Source: Neodontobutis hainanensis
Taxonomy: Eukaryota > Chordata > Actinopteri > Gobiiformes > Odontobutidae
Length of the DNA stretch: 64,000 nt
Direction: 5' to 3'
NCBI GenBank assembly: GCA_024349245.1
Contig: JALDNG010000105.1
Coordinates: 157,001 to 221,000, forward strand
In this document: positions 44,709 to 56,300 of the stretch, piece after piece
Numbering within the stretch: position 1 is the stretch's first letter
Layout: every line of letters starts with the position of its first letter
Program-made: the position numbers and the translations under genes
The notes under the pieces: model-generated
Databases searched by the model: none
What the model saw: only the letters and a program-made list of their open reading frames with translations
Told to the model about the DNA's origin: nothing

Positions 44709-45526
44709 ATGAGCTGTGGAAACCTGCTGGTGCTGCTGCCTCTGATGCTGATGGCTCTGTCTCACTGTGAATCTGCAGGTAACACCTCACTTTCACCCAC
44801 AATATTTCATTATTTTACTATTGCAAATTTTTAAGAGTTTTTCATTGACATTTCTTGTTTTTTGTGTTGGATTAAAGTTGAAAAGATGTCACCCTGCTGC
44901 ACAAAAGTGTCTAACCAAGAGATCACTGAACCCATCATCGGTTATTCAGTCCAAAAACCCGCAGCTCCATGTGTCCCAGCCGTCATGTAAGTCCAGATTA
45001 ATCATGTTATTTCATTTACAAACTAAACTAACCTCACAAATATGGGATAAAGTAAGATAAATTAACAAAACACTTATTTGAACGAGTTTATGCAGAAATG
45101 CTGTTGACTAAGACTCTGAGACTGAGCAGAGACTTGTGTCGCTGAAAGACTGAGACTTGTTTTTGTGTTTTCTCTTTAGTCTTCAGACGGAGACAGGTCT
45201 TTACTGCTCTCAGGTCAGAGCTCCCTGGGTCCAACGTAAGATCATTGAATTCAGGTGAGCTTCTTTTTCAGCTCCAGTTTGACTCGTCTCATTTTCAAGC
45301 TGCTTTCATTCAGTGTCGTTAAATACAAGTAGAGTAATACTCATTATTATCTTTGTTTTGTCTTGTCTTGCTTTTTTTTAGAAAACAGAACAAAGCTAAA
45401 TCCTTGAACGTACCTCCTTCTGTGAAGTCCACAGTGTCTCTTCTGTCCATCCTCACCTCCACCACCGCTCCGTCCTCCTCCAGCTCCGTCCCATCTTCAT
45501 CCTCGCTCCGTCCTCCTCTTCACTGA
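44709..45526 (+). CDS. CC-F: CC chemokine, compact gene with short tail
   Basis: Predicted join: 44709-44778, 44878-44986, 45180-45254, 45382-45526 (399 nt, 132 aa). Intron 3 is only 127 bp, far shorter than the 330-3360 bp of the other copies. Core: VEKMSPCCTKVSNQEITEPI, KPAAPCVPAVI, LQTETGLYCSQVRAPWVQRK. Exon 4 has KQNKAKSLNVPPSVKSTVSL, one Ser-rich unit, then the same 1-nt shorter unit as CC-D so the end reads SSSSLRPPLH. Signal peptide ends SHCESA as in CC-E. The usual AATAAA reads AATAGA at about 45781. Confidence 0.85.
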
Positions 45527-47040
45527 GTCCCATCGACAGGAGGCCTTCGGAGTAAAAACAAAGACTTTGACTAGACGTCTCCACGTGTCCCTCAGAGCAC
45601 TTATATTTAAAAACAGTCTTTAACAAATGTTTATTCTCTTCAAATGATTTTTAGTGAATTGTTATTTATTAGTTTGTATTTATTTTTGTCATATTTAAAC
45701 AAAAACTAAATATTTTGTCACAATGTATTTATTGTAGTTTTGTGCCTTCTGCAAATTGAATTGCAAAACTAAAAGTGAACAAATAGAATGTAGAAACCAT
45801 TTTATGTCATGTTTCTGTGTTAATGAAAAGATTTATAAAACTATAAAAAACTACAGAAGTGGAAAGAATAAGGAACAAGTGGGAGAAGAGGAGATTTAAA
45901 ACAGAAGTGAGAGTTTCAGACTTTCATTCAAAAAACTAACAAGTGACAAAAGAATAGTTTTTACCAAAGTCCATAAAGCTTAAAGCAACACTATGCATTT
46001 TTTTGTTTTTAACCATAAAGAGCACAGCCTCAGAATCGTTATTATTTATATTAATATCTAAGTCATTCTTTAAGTTATTTATGAATAAACAGGAATGACC
46101 CTTCTTTTATTAGTGCAGTGCCTCCAGCTCAGCAGAAACTTGACTGTTGTGGCTGTAAGTGTCTTGTTTGAGAATGTCTTCTTCCTGAATGAGTCATGTC
46201 ACTTTATATTTCAACTGATCGTTAGAATAGAGCATAAATACAGTGGTGGCCAAAATTATGAAGGGTTCAAGGAGTTCAAGGTATCTTTATTATCCTCGAG
46301 GGGCAAATGGTTTCACAGCCAGCAGTGAACAGCCAATCACAACAACATAACACGATAGTAGAAAGAGCAACGCTACATAATAATAATAATAATGATAAGA
46401 ATGTCTGAAGGTTCTCAGTCATCCAGGTCATCTTGAAGAAAAGGTTAAAGCAAAAGCTTTTGGACTCTTCAGAATTGATAAAGTCTTTTAGAATTAGAGA
46501 CAAAACGTCTTCACCTTGAAAACTGAGACCAGTTCGGAGACATTAAACAAACTGATGCGTGGCTACGATCAGCAAAAATACTTTTGGCTTTCTTGACCGG
46601 CCTGGCCTTAGTGGGTGTAGCTGGCTTTAATGTAGCAGCTGTTACGACTGAAAGCACCTTGTTGTAATATGTATTTTATAATGTCTCTGTATTTTATTGT
46701 GTATTTAAGTGTCTGTGAAAGGTGCTGTATAAATAACTTTTACTTACTATTATCTTACTATCTTTTACTTTGGTCCAGACAGAGGCCAAAGAGTTGAAGT
46801 GTAATTTAGTGTTGGTCCTCGTGTTAACTCTCTCAGACTTGTCGCTGTGATTGGACGTTTACTGCAGACTCGTCCTGTTTCATATGAAGTTGTAAACCCT
46901 CTTCATGAGCCACTCTTCCAGACTGAGACTGTCAGAATTTGTGTAACTGTAGGAGAAACATATCCAACTAGCTTTAAAGAACAGGGGCCACAGTCAGGTC
47001 CAGACAAAACCTGCACAGACCAGGTTCTGACCAGGTCGGG
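45527..47040. other. CC-F 3' region and spacer, no gene recognised
   Basis: The first 700 bp are the shared CC downstream unit. From about 46.24 kb there is repeat-like sequence (GGTTCTCAGTCATCCAGGTC, known from many fish repeats) and a pair of short unmatched open frames. Confidence 0.5.
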
Positions 47041-48440
47041 ATGCTGTAAAAATTGTGACTAAAACAGAATGCAATGATGTGTAAGTTTCAAATTTAAATA
47101 TTTTAGTCAGAATACAACATAGATAATATATCAAATGTTGAAATTGAAAATATGTTTAATTTTAAGGGATTTTAACATCAACACATCTCAAAAAGTATGG
47201 ACAAATCTATGTTTACCTCTGTGTGGCATCTGTCTGCAAACATCTGGGACTGAGGAAACAAGCTGCTCAAGTTTAGGAAAGTTGTCCCATTCTTGTCTAA
47301 TACAGACTTCTATTTGCTCAACTGTCTTAGGTCTTCTTTAACACATCTTCCTCTTTATGATGCTCCAGATGTTTTCTGTGGGTGAAAGATCTGGACATGT
47401 CAGAACCTGATCCTTCTTCTATGCAGCCATGATGTTGTAACTGGTGCAGGATGTGATCATTGTCCTGTTGGAAAAGGTCTGCCCTGAAAGAGACGACGTC
47501 TGGATGGATCATATGTTGTTCTAGAACTTGTATAAACCTTTTATCTTTGATGGAGTCTTTCCAGATGTGTAAGCTGCCCCTGCCACACACACTCCTGCCC
47601 CCGTCCCATCAGAGATGCTTCTGAACTGAGCTCAGAACAACTTGGGTTGTCCTTGTCCTCTTTAGTCCAGATGACATGACGTCACAGTTTTCCAAAAAGA
47701 ACTTCACATTTTGATTTGTCGCAGAACAGTTTTCCACTTTGTCACAGTCCATTTTAAATGAGTCTTGGCTCCAGAGAAAACACCTGCTTCTGGATCAGGT
47801 TTAGATATGGCTTCTTTTTTGACCTTTAGAGTTTTAACTGCAACGGTGAATGGCCCGGTGGATTATGTTCAACGACAATGTTTTCTGGAAGTATTCCTGA
47901 TCCATGTTGTGATTTCCATTACAGTACATTCCTGTTTGTGATGCAGTGTCCAGTCTGGTTTTCAGGCCTTGACCCTTACGCACAGAGATTGTTCCAGATT
48001 TTCTGAATCTTTGGATGATATCAACTGTAAAAGATGATAACTTCAAACTCTTTGCAATTTTTCTCTGAGAAACTCTTTTCTGATATTGCTCCACTATTAT
48101 TCACGGCAGCATTGGGGGAATGTCCATCTGGACTTCTGAGAGACTGTGTCACTCTGAGAGGCTCTTTTTATACCAAGCATTTTGCCAATTGACCTCCAGC
48201 TGTTCCTTATTTGTACATTTAACTTTTCCAGCGTCTTATTGCTGCCTGTCCCAACTTTTTAGAAATGTGTAGTTCTCGTGAAATCCAACATGAGCCAATA
48301 CTTGGCATTACATTTCAAAATGTCTCACTTTCAACATTTGATATATTATCTATGTTGTATTCTGAATAAAATATTGAAATTGAAACTTCCACATTATTGC
48401 ATTCTGTTTTTATTCACCAATTGTAGCTACAGTGTCCCAA
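47040..48440 (-). mobile_element. Tc1-like DNA transposon, decayed, with about 100-bp inverted repeats
   Basis: Arms at about 47047-47142 and 48329-48425 are inverted repeats, for example CATAGATAATATATCAAATG against CATTTGATATATTATCTATG. The right end reads CAGTGTCCCAACTTTATGG. The minus strand carries pieces of a Tc1/mariner transposase: an HTH region (QRKIAKSLKLSSFTVDIIQR, 48.0-48.1 kb), KDKRFIQVLEQHMIHP with LFQQDND (47.5 kb), and in a shifted frame the SPTENIW-like motif (about 47.38 kb). Stops and frameshifts make it inactive. Confidence 0.85.
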
Positions 48441-49119
48441 CTTTATGGGAGTTATGTTTTTTTCTAAGGTTAACATACTCTAAACCTGCTTCTTGAACCA
48501 CGGCCTACAGTCAACAATATAAATAAAGAAAAAGACACATTGGTGACATTAGGGCTCACACTTAACATAGTTTTTATCATCTTTACAACACACACCTAGT
48601 GATTATTAAGTACCACTGGATTGAATTCATTTGTGTGGTTTACAGAATCATGTCGGTCGAATTAAGTAAAACAAAAGCTTGATTACAAAACTATTTTGTT
48701 GTCTGTGTTCCACGCAGTTCAAAATTATCTGCATATCACTGTCTCATAAAGAAGAAAGGTGACATGCTTTGACTCTTAACCAACAAACTACCAGAAACCA
48801 CATTTAATTTTTTTATTTCTAGGCCATGTATAAGTTAAACTGACTCTGCCAGAGAGAACTGCTCACATAACATTGTGTGAGTGATTTTGAGAATAAAAGG
48901 ACCGTTAACTATCACTAAATTTGTAAATAAAACTAGGACGTCAGCCAATAAAAAGGCTGTTTATGTATTTAGGGTTATGACATTGCCAGAAGGAATATTG
49001 CACAAACATCTTTTAGTGTTAGCGAAAGACATTAGCATTAATGCTATGTTGATAACAAAGAGAAGAGGATGCTCTTTGTTTTTGTCAAATTGTCAATGCC
49101 CATAAATGGACATTAGACG

Positions 49120-49420
49120 AGAGTTCATACATGTTTCTTCCTCAATAAGAGCGCCATTAAACAGTAATATGATGTAAAAATAAATCCTCTGGTAAAGTCT
49201 GGTTTCATCTGCTCTGTCTTTTCAGATTTGAGACTCCACATGGACCGACACTGAGAGACATATTTACAGTGAATATGAAATAATACAACACAAACACAAA
49301 CTGTAGAGCTGTGCAACACTCACAGGAACTGAAGACGTCATGCTCACTCATTTCTGTCTCTCTGGTTTTATTTTGATCCCCTGTCATCCCTTCCTGCTGC
49401 AGCTGTAAGCATCACATGTT
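49120..49420 (-). repeat. dispersed 300-bp repeat with exon-like splice signals, copy 2
   Basis: Nearly identical to 38985-39285; the exon-like frame MTGDQNKTRETEMSEHDVFS is unchanged in this copy. Confidence 0.4.
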
Positions 49421-49566
49421 AAAAAAAACAAAAAAAAACACATGAAGTGAAAAAGTGACTAAAGCTTCCATGGCACAATGAGTAATAATGACTTGAAATT
49501 GTATTAAAATTTACTTATATTCATAATTTTTGTGTGTCTACAGGACATTCTGGTCATTTGTTTGTG

Positions 49567-49782
49567 AATGAAAACATTTACATTTATTCATTTAGCTGAC
49601 GCTTTTATCCAAAGCAACTTACATTGTTCTACATTCATTACCAGTGTTACAGCCACTGGAGGCAAGGTGGGTTAAGTGTCTTGCCCAAGGACACAACGAC
49701 AGTATGAACTGTGGGGAGAGTGGGAATTGAACCACCTACCTTCTGGTTGAAGGACAACCGCTCTACCTACTGCCGCCCTTGC
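49567..49782 (-). mobile_element. tRNA-derived SINE with L2-type tail
   Basis: Same family as 36615-36820 in the opposite orientation: tail at the left (CATTTACATTTATTCATTTA, GCTTTTATCCAAAGCAACTT) and tRNA-like head at the right (GGGAATTGAACC as box B, CCGCTCTACCTACTGCC as box A). Confidence 0.85.
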
Positions 49783-51780
49783 AGCTAGTTCTACTCTTTC
49801 CATTTTCCTCCACAGAAAAAAGTTTTGAAAATATACTTGACAGAGTAGAAAACTGATGCTCTGTTAAAGTCACAAAAGTTACTGATAAAACATTGAAAAA
49901 TCAACAAGGCTCTGAAACATGACTCAATTTTGTGTTTTTGACAAAGTGGAACTATAATTTATGTCAGAAAATTGTCTGAAGGCGCCATCTGGTGGTGTGG
50001 CAGCAACAATACACTTACAGCCATTCAGAAAAGTGTATTTTTGAGGGAAACTAGTGCAGCTTACCTATATGTATAGTTTTCCTCAATGCATCATCATTTT
50101 TAAATTGATTTGAAAAGCGTCCTCTTCTCTTCTTTATCAACAGTAAAAGATGCACTAAAGGATTATCGGGAACTTAACTGGTTTTGCAAATCCTAAATAC
50201 ATACATGTTCTTTTCATTGGCCGCTCCCCCAAAAGGAGCCTGGGAACCTCTCCCGCTTTTCTTTTATGAAAAAATAATAAATGAAATCAAACCGGACCAA
50301 TGTTTCCTCCACAAAATACAAATACAGTATACAAAATGGAAGTTTAGCTCTTAGATTAGCTTAGCATTAGCTTAGCGTGCGACTTTAGCGTCAGAACGGC
50401 AATAATACCCGCCTTATTAAACATTACGTGTTTGAATTAAGAGTGTATACCCACATTTTACATTTCCTCATTTTTCTCTGTTGATGTTTTTTCTTTTTTA
50501 AGCTGTTTCCCTGTTAAAATACATTTTCAGTGTTGATAAAACATCGGCAGCTATTGAACGTCCTTGAACGTTAGATCGCACACCGGTTGAAGACCAATAG
50601 GAGCGCTCCTTTTTTTAGCATATGGTTTTCTCGCATGTGATTGGCCAATTTTTTCGTCCCTCAAAATTATTAAATTCCCTAAAATCAACATTAGATAAAG
50701 CCTGTTTTTTCACAAATAATTGTTTTACAATATAATATTTTTTACAAAAATATCAGATAAAGGATCTTTAATTTGTTTATTTAATTTTGGGGGCAAAAAA
50801 AAATAAATAAAAATGATGTAGGAAAAAAAACAACATTGTATGGCATTTTAAATATTACACAATCTCCATTCATCACCAGCAGAGGGAGTAAAACACATAA
50901 AACGTTTAGATATAAATGATTTGACTCATTACTGTTTTTTTTTTTGTTTTTTTCTTAGACAAATGTGTAAATTACTATTTTATTTACTCACTGTGTTCTT
51001 GAGTTTTATCACTGAGTCTGTCCCAGATAATTCAACTTAAAAAACACATCTGAAGGAGGATTATAGCCTGTTCTTCTCTCACAGAGGTGTTCAATGCTCA
51101 ACATGTCATTTTTTCTAATTTATTTATTTATTTTCTAACGATATCCATCAACAACATATTGCTAATGATTACACCATGACATCACATCACACATCACATA
51201 CACAAAGTGACATTTATGACCCCATCCTTTATTACAAAATTAAACAATTTGATGGAGGCGAGGGCCCAACTTAAACAAAGCTCTACATTTAATGGGACAT
51301 TCTTATTCTCACTGGACCTTTTGATAATAATTGGAGTTTATCTTGCAAATTTGGGGATCTTTTGAGTTTTAAGAGTATTGTCATTAGTTCAAAGGATCAC
51401 AAAATTGTTGGTCCCACTCGGGCAACATTTTTGTTGCCCGCATTGCAATGCCCAACAATGTTTAACAAAAGCTCATACAATTGAGAGAGAAAAAAGGGAC
51501 ACACTTCCAGGGGGCTGCTAAAAGCATTACAAAATTGAAATCCCTTTCAATTCAAGACATATGTAAATGATCCTACACACATGTTCACGTTTGCACCAAA
51601 TTTCTGTCATTTACAACAAAGGTAAACAGTGTCCCATAAAGGGTCAATATGTGAGTTTTTGGTGGATTGAGCAAATTTGGTGGCCCACTACGACAACACA
51701 ACGGGACATGAAAATAAAGTTTCCTCGTTCCTGACGCCAAAATAAATAAATGTAAAAAATTTTGTTTTGAATGTTTTTAA

Positions 51781-52420
51781 TTGTCCTCTTCTGACCTGTC
51801 CTCCTCTCACCTGTCCTCCTCTCTCATGTCCTCCTCTTACCTGTCCTCTTCTGACCTGTCCTCCTCTCACCTGTCCTCCTCTCTCATGTCCTCCTCTGAC
51901 ATGTCCTCCTCTGACCTATCCTTCTCTCACCTGTCCTCATCTTACCTGTCCTCCTCTCACCTGTCCTCCTCTCTCATGTCCTCCTCTGACATGTCCTCCT
52001 CTGACCTATCCTTCTCTCACCTGTCCTCATCTTACCTGTCCTCCTCTCACCTGTCCTCCTCTCTCATGTCCTCCTCTGACCTGTCTTTCTCTCACCTGTC
52101 CTCCTCTCACCTGTCCTCATCTTACCTGTCCTCCTCTCTCATGTCCTTCTCTCACCTGCCCTCCTCTCACCTGTTCTCCTCTCACCTGTCCTCCTCTCTC
52201 ATGTCCTCCTCTTACCTGTCCTCTTCTGAACTGTCCTCCTCTCTCATGTCCTCCTCTCTCATGTCCTCCTCTGACATGCCCTCCTCTGACCTATCCTTCT
52301 CTCACCTGTCCTCATCTTACCTGTCCACCTCTCTCCTGTCCTCCTCTCTCATGTCCTTCTCTCTCCTGTCCTCCTCTCTCATGTCCTTCTCTCACCTGTC
52401 CTCCTCTTACCTGAAAATAA
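51781..52420 (+). repeat. pyrimidine-rich minisatellite (GTCCTCCTCTCACCT units)
   Basis: About 42 units of 15 bp, with CACCT, CATGT, GACAT and TACCT variants, related to the array at 21165. It lies upstream of CC-G with a LINE fragment in between. A higher-order repeat of about 120 bp (containing GACATGTCC followed by GACCTATCCTT) occurs at least three times. Confidence 0.95.
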
Positions 52421-52447
52421 TAAATCTGCAACAACTATTGGAATACA

Positions 52448-52967
52448 TCCATCCATCCATCTTCGCTTTTCCGGGGCCGGGTCACAGGGGTCATCAGTCT
52501 AAGCAGAGACGCTCAGACTTCCCTCTCCCTAGACACTTCCTCCAGCCCTTCCGGGAGATACAGAGGCGTTCCCAGGCCAGCCAAGAGACATAGTCCCTCC
52601 AGCGTGTCCTAGGTCTTCACTGAGGCCTCCTCCTGGTGGGACGTGCCCAGAACACCTCCCCAGGAAGGCGTCTAGGAGGCAATGTGGAGGAGCAGCGGCT
52701 CTACACTGATCTCCTCCCGAGGGACTGAGCTACATGTATCCAGGATCTTCATCTTTCAGTCAGGACCCACAGCTCATGACCATAGGTGAGAGTAAGAAGA
52801 GAGGAGCTCTCCACCAACCTGAAGGGGACAAGCCACCCTTTTCCGACTGAGAACCATGGACTCAGACTTGGAGGTGCTGATCCTCATCCCAGCCACTTCA
52901 CACTCGGCTGAAGGTCCTGGCCTGATGGAGCCAACAGGACAACATCATCTGCAAAAAGCTGAGATGA
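52448..52967 (-). mobile_element. Rex3-like LINE 3' fragment upstream of CC-G
   Basis: Begins with CATCCATCCATCCATC and reads antisense through CPTGR, then jumps to SKSESMVLSRKRVACPLQVG and the FADDV region with deletions. The layout parallels the fragment before CC-F. Confidence 0.8.
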
Positions 52968-53387
52968 GAAATTGGAATACATTTCTGTATTTTTCAAAGT
53001 TCAAAAACTTGAGCTTTCAGTTTCAGTTTTTTGTTTTTCAGTTACAAACATTATGAGCATAATATAGTTCCATATAACTGACCCTAGAGCACTGTAAGTC
53101 CAGTTTTATTTTAAATGTTTGTAACCATCTGCCCAGAACTACTGTGAAATTTGTGCATCGTCATTATTTTACTGCAGATTTAAAGATAAAAAAATTCTGT
53201 AAAAAACATTTTCCAGCTTAAGTGTTTCTGTTTCAGAATCAGTCGGTCACTTTATGGAAACTCCGTCCAACACTCCACCTCTTCACTGAACTCTTAAATA
53301 CGAGTGTTCTCTGTTCGTCTGACAGAACTCACAGCTCTCTTCACTCTCCCTTTACTCTTCTGTTTACTTCTGGTATTTATTCTGAAA

Positions 53388-56300
53388 ATGAGCTGTGGAA
53401 ACCTGCTGGTGCTGCTGCCTCTGATGCTGATGGCTCTGTCTCACTGTGGATCTGCAGGTAACACCTCACTTTCACCCACAATATTTCATTCTCTTGAGTT
53501 GTTCATTGACATTTCTTGTTTTTTGTGTTGGATTAAAGTTGAAAAGCTGACATTCTGCTGCACAAAAGTGTCTACCAAAGAGATCACTGAACCCATCATA
53601 CGTTATTTGGTCCAAAAACCAGCAGCTCCATGTGTCCCAGCCGTCATGTAAGTCCAGATTAATCATGTTATTTCATTTACAAACTAAACTTGTATTAAAA
53701 AGCTCACAAATATTGGATAAAGTAAGATAAAATAACAAAACACTTATTTGAACAAGTTTATGCAGAAATGCTGTTGACTAAGACTCTGAGACTGAGCAGA
53801 GACTTGTGTCGCTGAAAGACTGAGACTTGTTTTTGTGTTTTCTCTTTAGTTTTCAGACGGAGACAGGTCTTTACTGCTCTCAGGTCAAAGCTCCCTGGGT
53901 CAAAAGCAAGATCATTGAATTCAGGTGAGCTTCTTTTTCAGCTCCAGTTTGACTCGTCTCATTTTCAAGCTGCTTTCATTCAGTGTCGTTAAAAACAAGT
54001 AGAGTTATACTAAGTAAACTATGTTTTTAAAGACCAAAGACAAAAGTAAACAAAAATGCACAAGTAGCCTAATTCTATGTTCATGTACACTACTAGATTA
54101 CAGCGTACTGTTAATGTAAATCTAGAAGTTCATTTTAGGTCTACGTGTGCATAAACTACTTCTAACGACCAGTAAATGTTAATTAAAAGTTTAAAGTTTA
54201 CTTTATTATCGCCAACGTAACCTATACAGTATTATACATTTACAGTTCAATGTTATAACATTAGTGATTCGCATTACCATTTTTATCTAGCATAAATCCA
54301 TTAATTCTTGATTAAAACACATCAGGAAAGAACGCAAACAATTACTCCCAAAACTAATTGTAATAATAAATAGTTACAAAGATGGCTGGTCAGTTTGAGG
54401 TCGAAGAGCACCAGGATGTTTTCTTTTGAGGTGCTCGTGCATCGCACTCTGCTTAAAGTATTCCCACACTTTTGATAATCGTCAATGTAATCGATGACGT
54501 GGATGTAATCGATGACGTGGATGTAATCAATGACGTGGATGTAATCAATGACGTGGATGTAATCGATGACGTTGATGTAATCGATGACGTGGATGTAATC
54601 GATGACGTGGATGTAATCGATGACGTGGATGTAATCGATGACGTGGATGTAATCGATGACGTTGATGTAATCGATGACGTGGATGTAATCGATGACGTGG
54701 ATGTAATCGATGACGTTGATGTAATCGATGACGTGGATGTAATCGATGACGTTGATGTAATCGATGACGTGGATGTAATCGATGACGTTGATGTAATCGA
54801 TGACGTGGATGTAATCGATGACGTGGATGTAATCGATGACGTGGATGTAATCGATGACGTCGACGCGTTGTTGCAGCACTAACGTGAGTATGTGTGTTGT
54901 TTAAAGTAAGATTCATTGACAGTTTTGAGAAATATCTAAAGCATGGCTCTGTAAGCACACTTTTGGCAAACTTGTCAACTCTCTAGAACAGCTTTGGTAG
55001 GCTTTCTTAAAAGTCAGTTAAATATGTAAAATTCATATTTTGAGACGTTTTATGCTAGAATAAGTCTACTCATTTAAATATGTTCAGTATCTAGCTTTAA
55101 ATATTATTTACAGTTAAAAATAGTAATGGCTTAATAAATGGTTAAAAACAGAGCTAAAGGCCAACTGTATTTGTCATTTGTGTAAAAAGGTTCATTCAAA
55201 TGACTAGGTCAGACTAACTAAGTCTAACTAACTAAGTCTAACTAACTAAGTCTAACTAACTGGAGTTGAACTAACTAAGTCTAACTAACTAAGTCTAACT
55301 AACTGGAGTTGAACTAACTAAGTCTAACTAACTGGAGTTGAACTAACTAAGTCTAACTAACTAAGTCTAACTAACTGGAGTCTAACTAACTAAGTCTAAC
55401 TAACTAAGTCTAACTAACTGGAGTTGAACTAACTAAGTCTAACTAACTAAGTCTAACTAACTAAGTCTAACTAACTGGAGTTGAACTAACTAAGTCTAAC
55501 TAACTAAGTCTAACTAACTAAGTCTAACTAACTGGAGTTGAACTGCCTAAATCCTGTACAAAGTGAAAAGGCTGTGCTATGTGTTTAAGTGCTAATGCTA
55601 GTGTTAGCACTTTCTCTTTCTGTACAAAAATATGAACTTTACATTATTAAAAGACACTAAAAAGTACATTTAATCCACACAGTGTTGAATGACTACCAGC
55701 TGCTATCTGCCTTTAGGATTCTGTTGGTTTTCAGTCCTTCTCTATTGCCCCCTGTTGGCCACGAAAGCATCATGGACATGTCACCTTTAATCCTTTGTCT
55801 TCCACTGCCTGAGCTGCAGGATGTAAGTACAATCTAATCAGGGCACATGGGTTATTTTATTTTAGGCAGCAGCAAATACATTCTATGAGGACCTATGTTT
55901 TCCGTGAGCCGAAGAAATCATTTGTGAAGTGCTGAGGTCTGCCAAACTGACCTGAGCCTGCTTCCTGCTCCTTTGCTTGGCAGACGTCCTGAATCTACAG
56001 TATTCTCCAAACATCCTGAAAACTTTTGAGCTATGTCAAAGCCCTTTTGTGCCAGTACTTGGGTTTTGCTCTGTACAATTAAATGCATATAGTGTTGGTG
56101 GAGAATTACAAAAAAATTAAAAAGGCTTCCACACACGTCCTCACTCTTCATTTATTTATTTATTGAAACAACATTTCAGTCCACGTGACCAACACCAGAC
56201 TTGAAGGCAGCCCTTGTGCTCCACGTTTTTTGAACATGCAGGTGCTTCCCCCAGAAACACCATCCTATTAGATTTAATGGCATTATCATTCTACTTTTAA

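Larger units (their letters stand above)
48441..51780. other. spacer, no gene recognised
   Basis: AT-rich sequence with a second copy of the 300-bp repeat at 49.12 kb, one SINE and short blocks shared with the 39.5 kb and 18.5 kb regions (GGCGCCATCTGGTGGTGTGG, CATCACCAGCAGAGGGAGTA). No exon is supported. Confidence 0.5.

Noticed and set aside
54322..54958. Open frames across the 18-bp array on both strands
   Set aside because: An 18-bp period keeps any stop-free frame open. No splice or start support.
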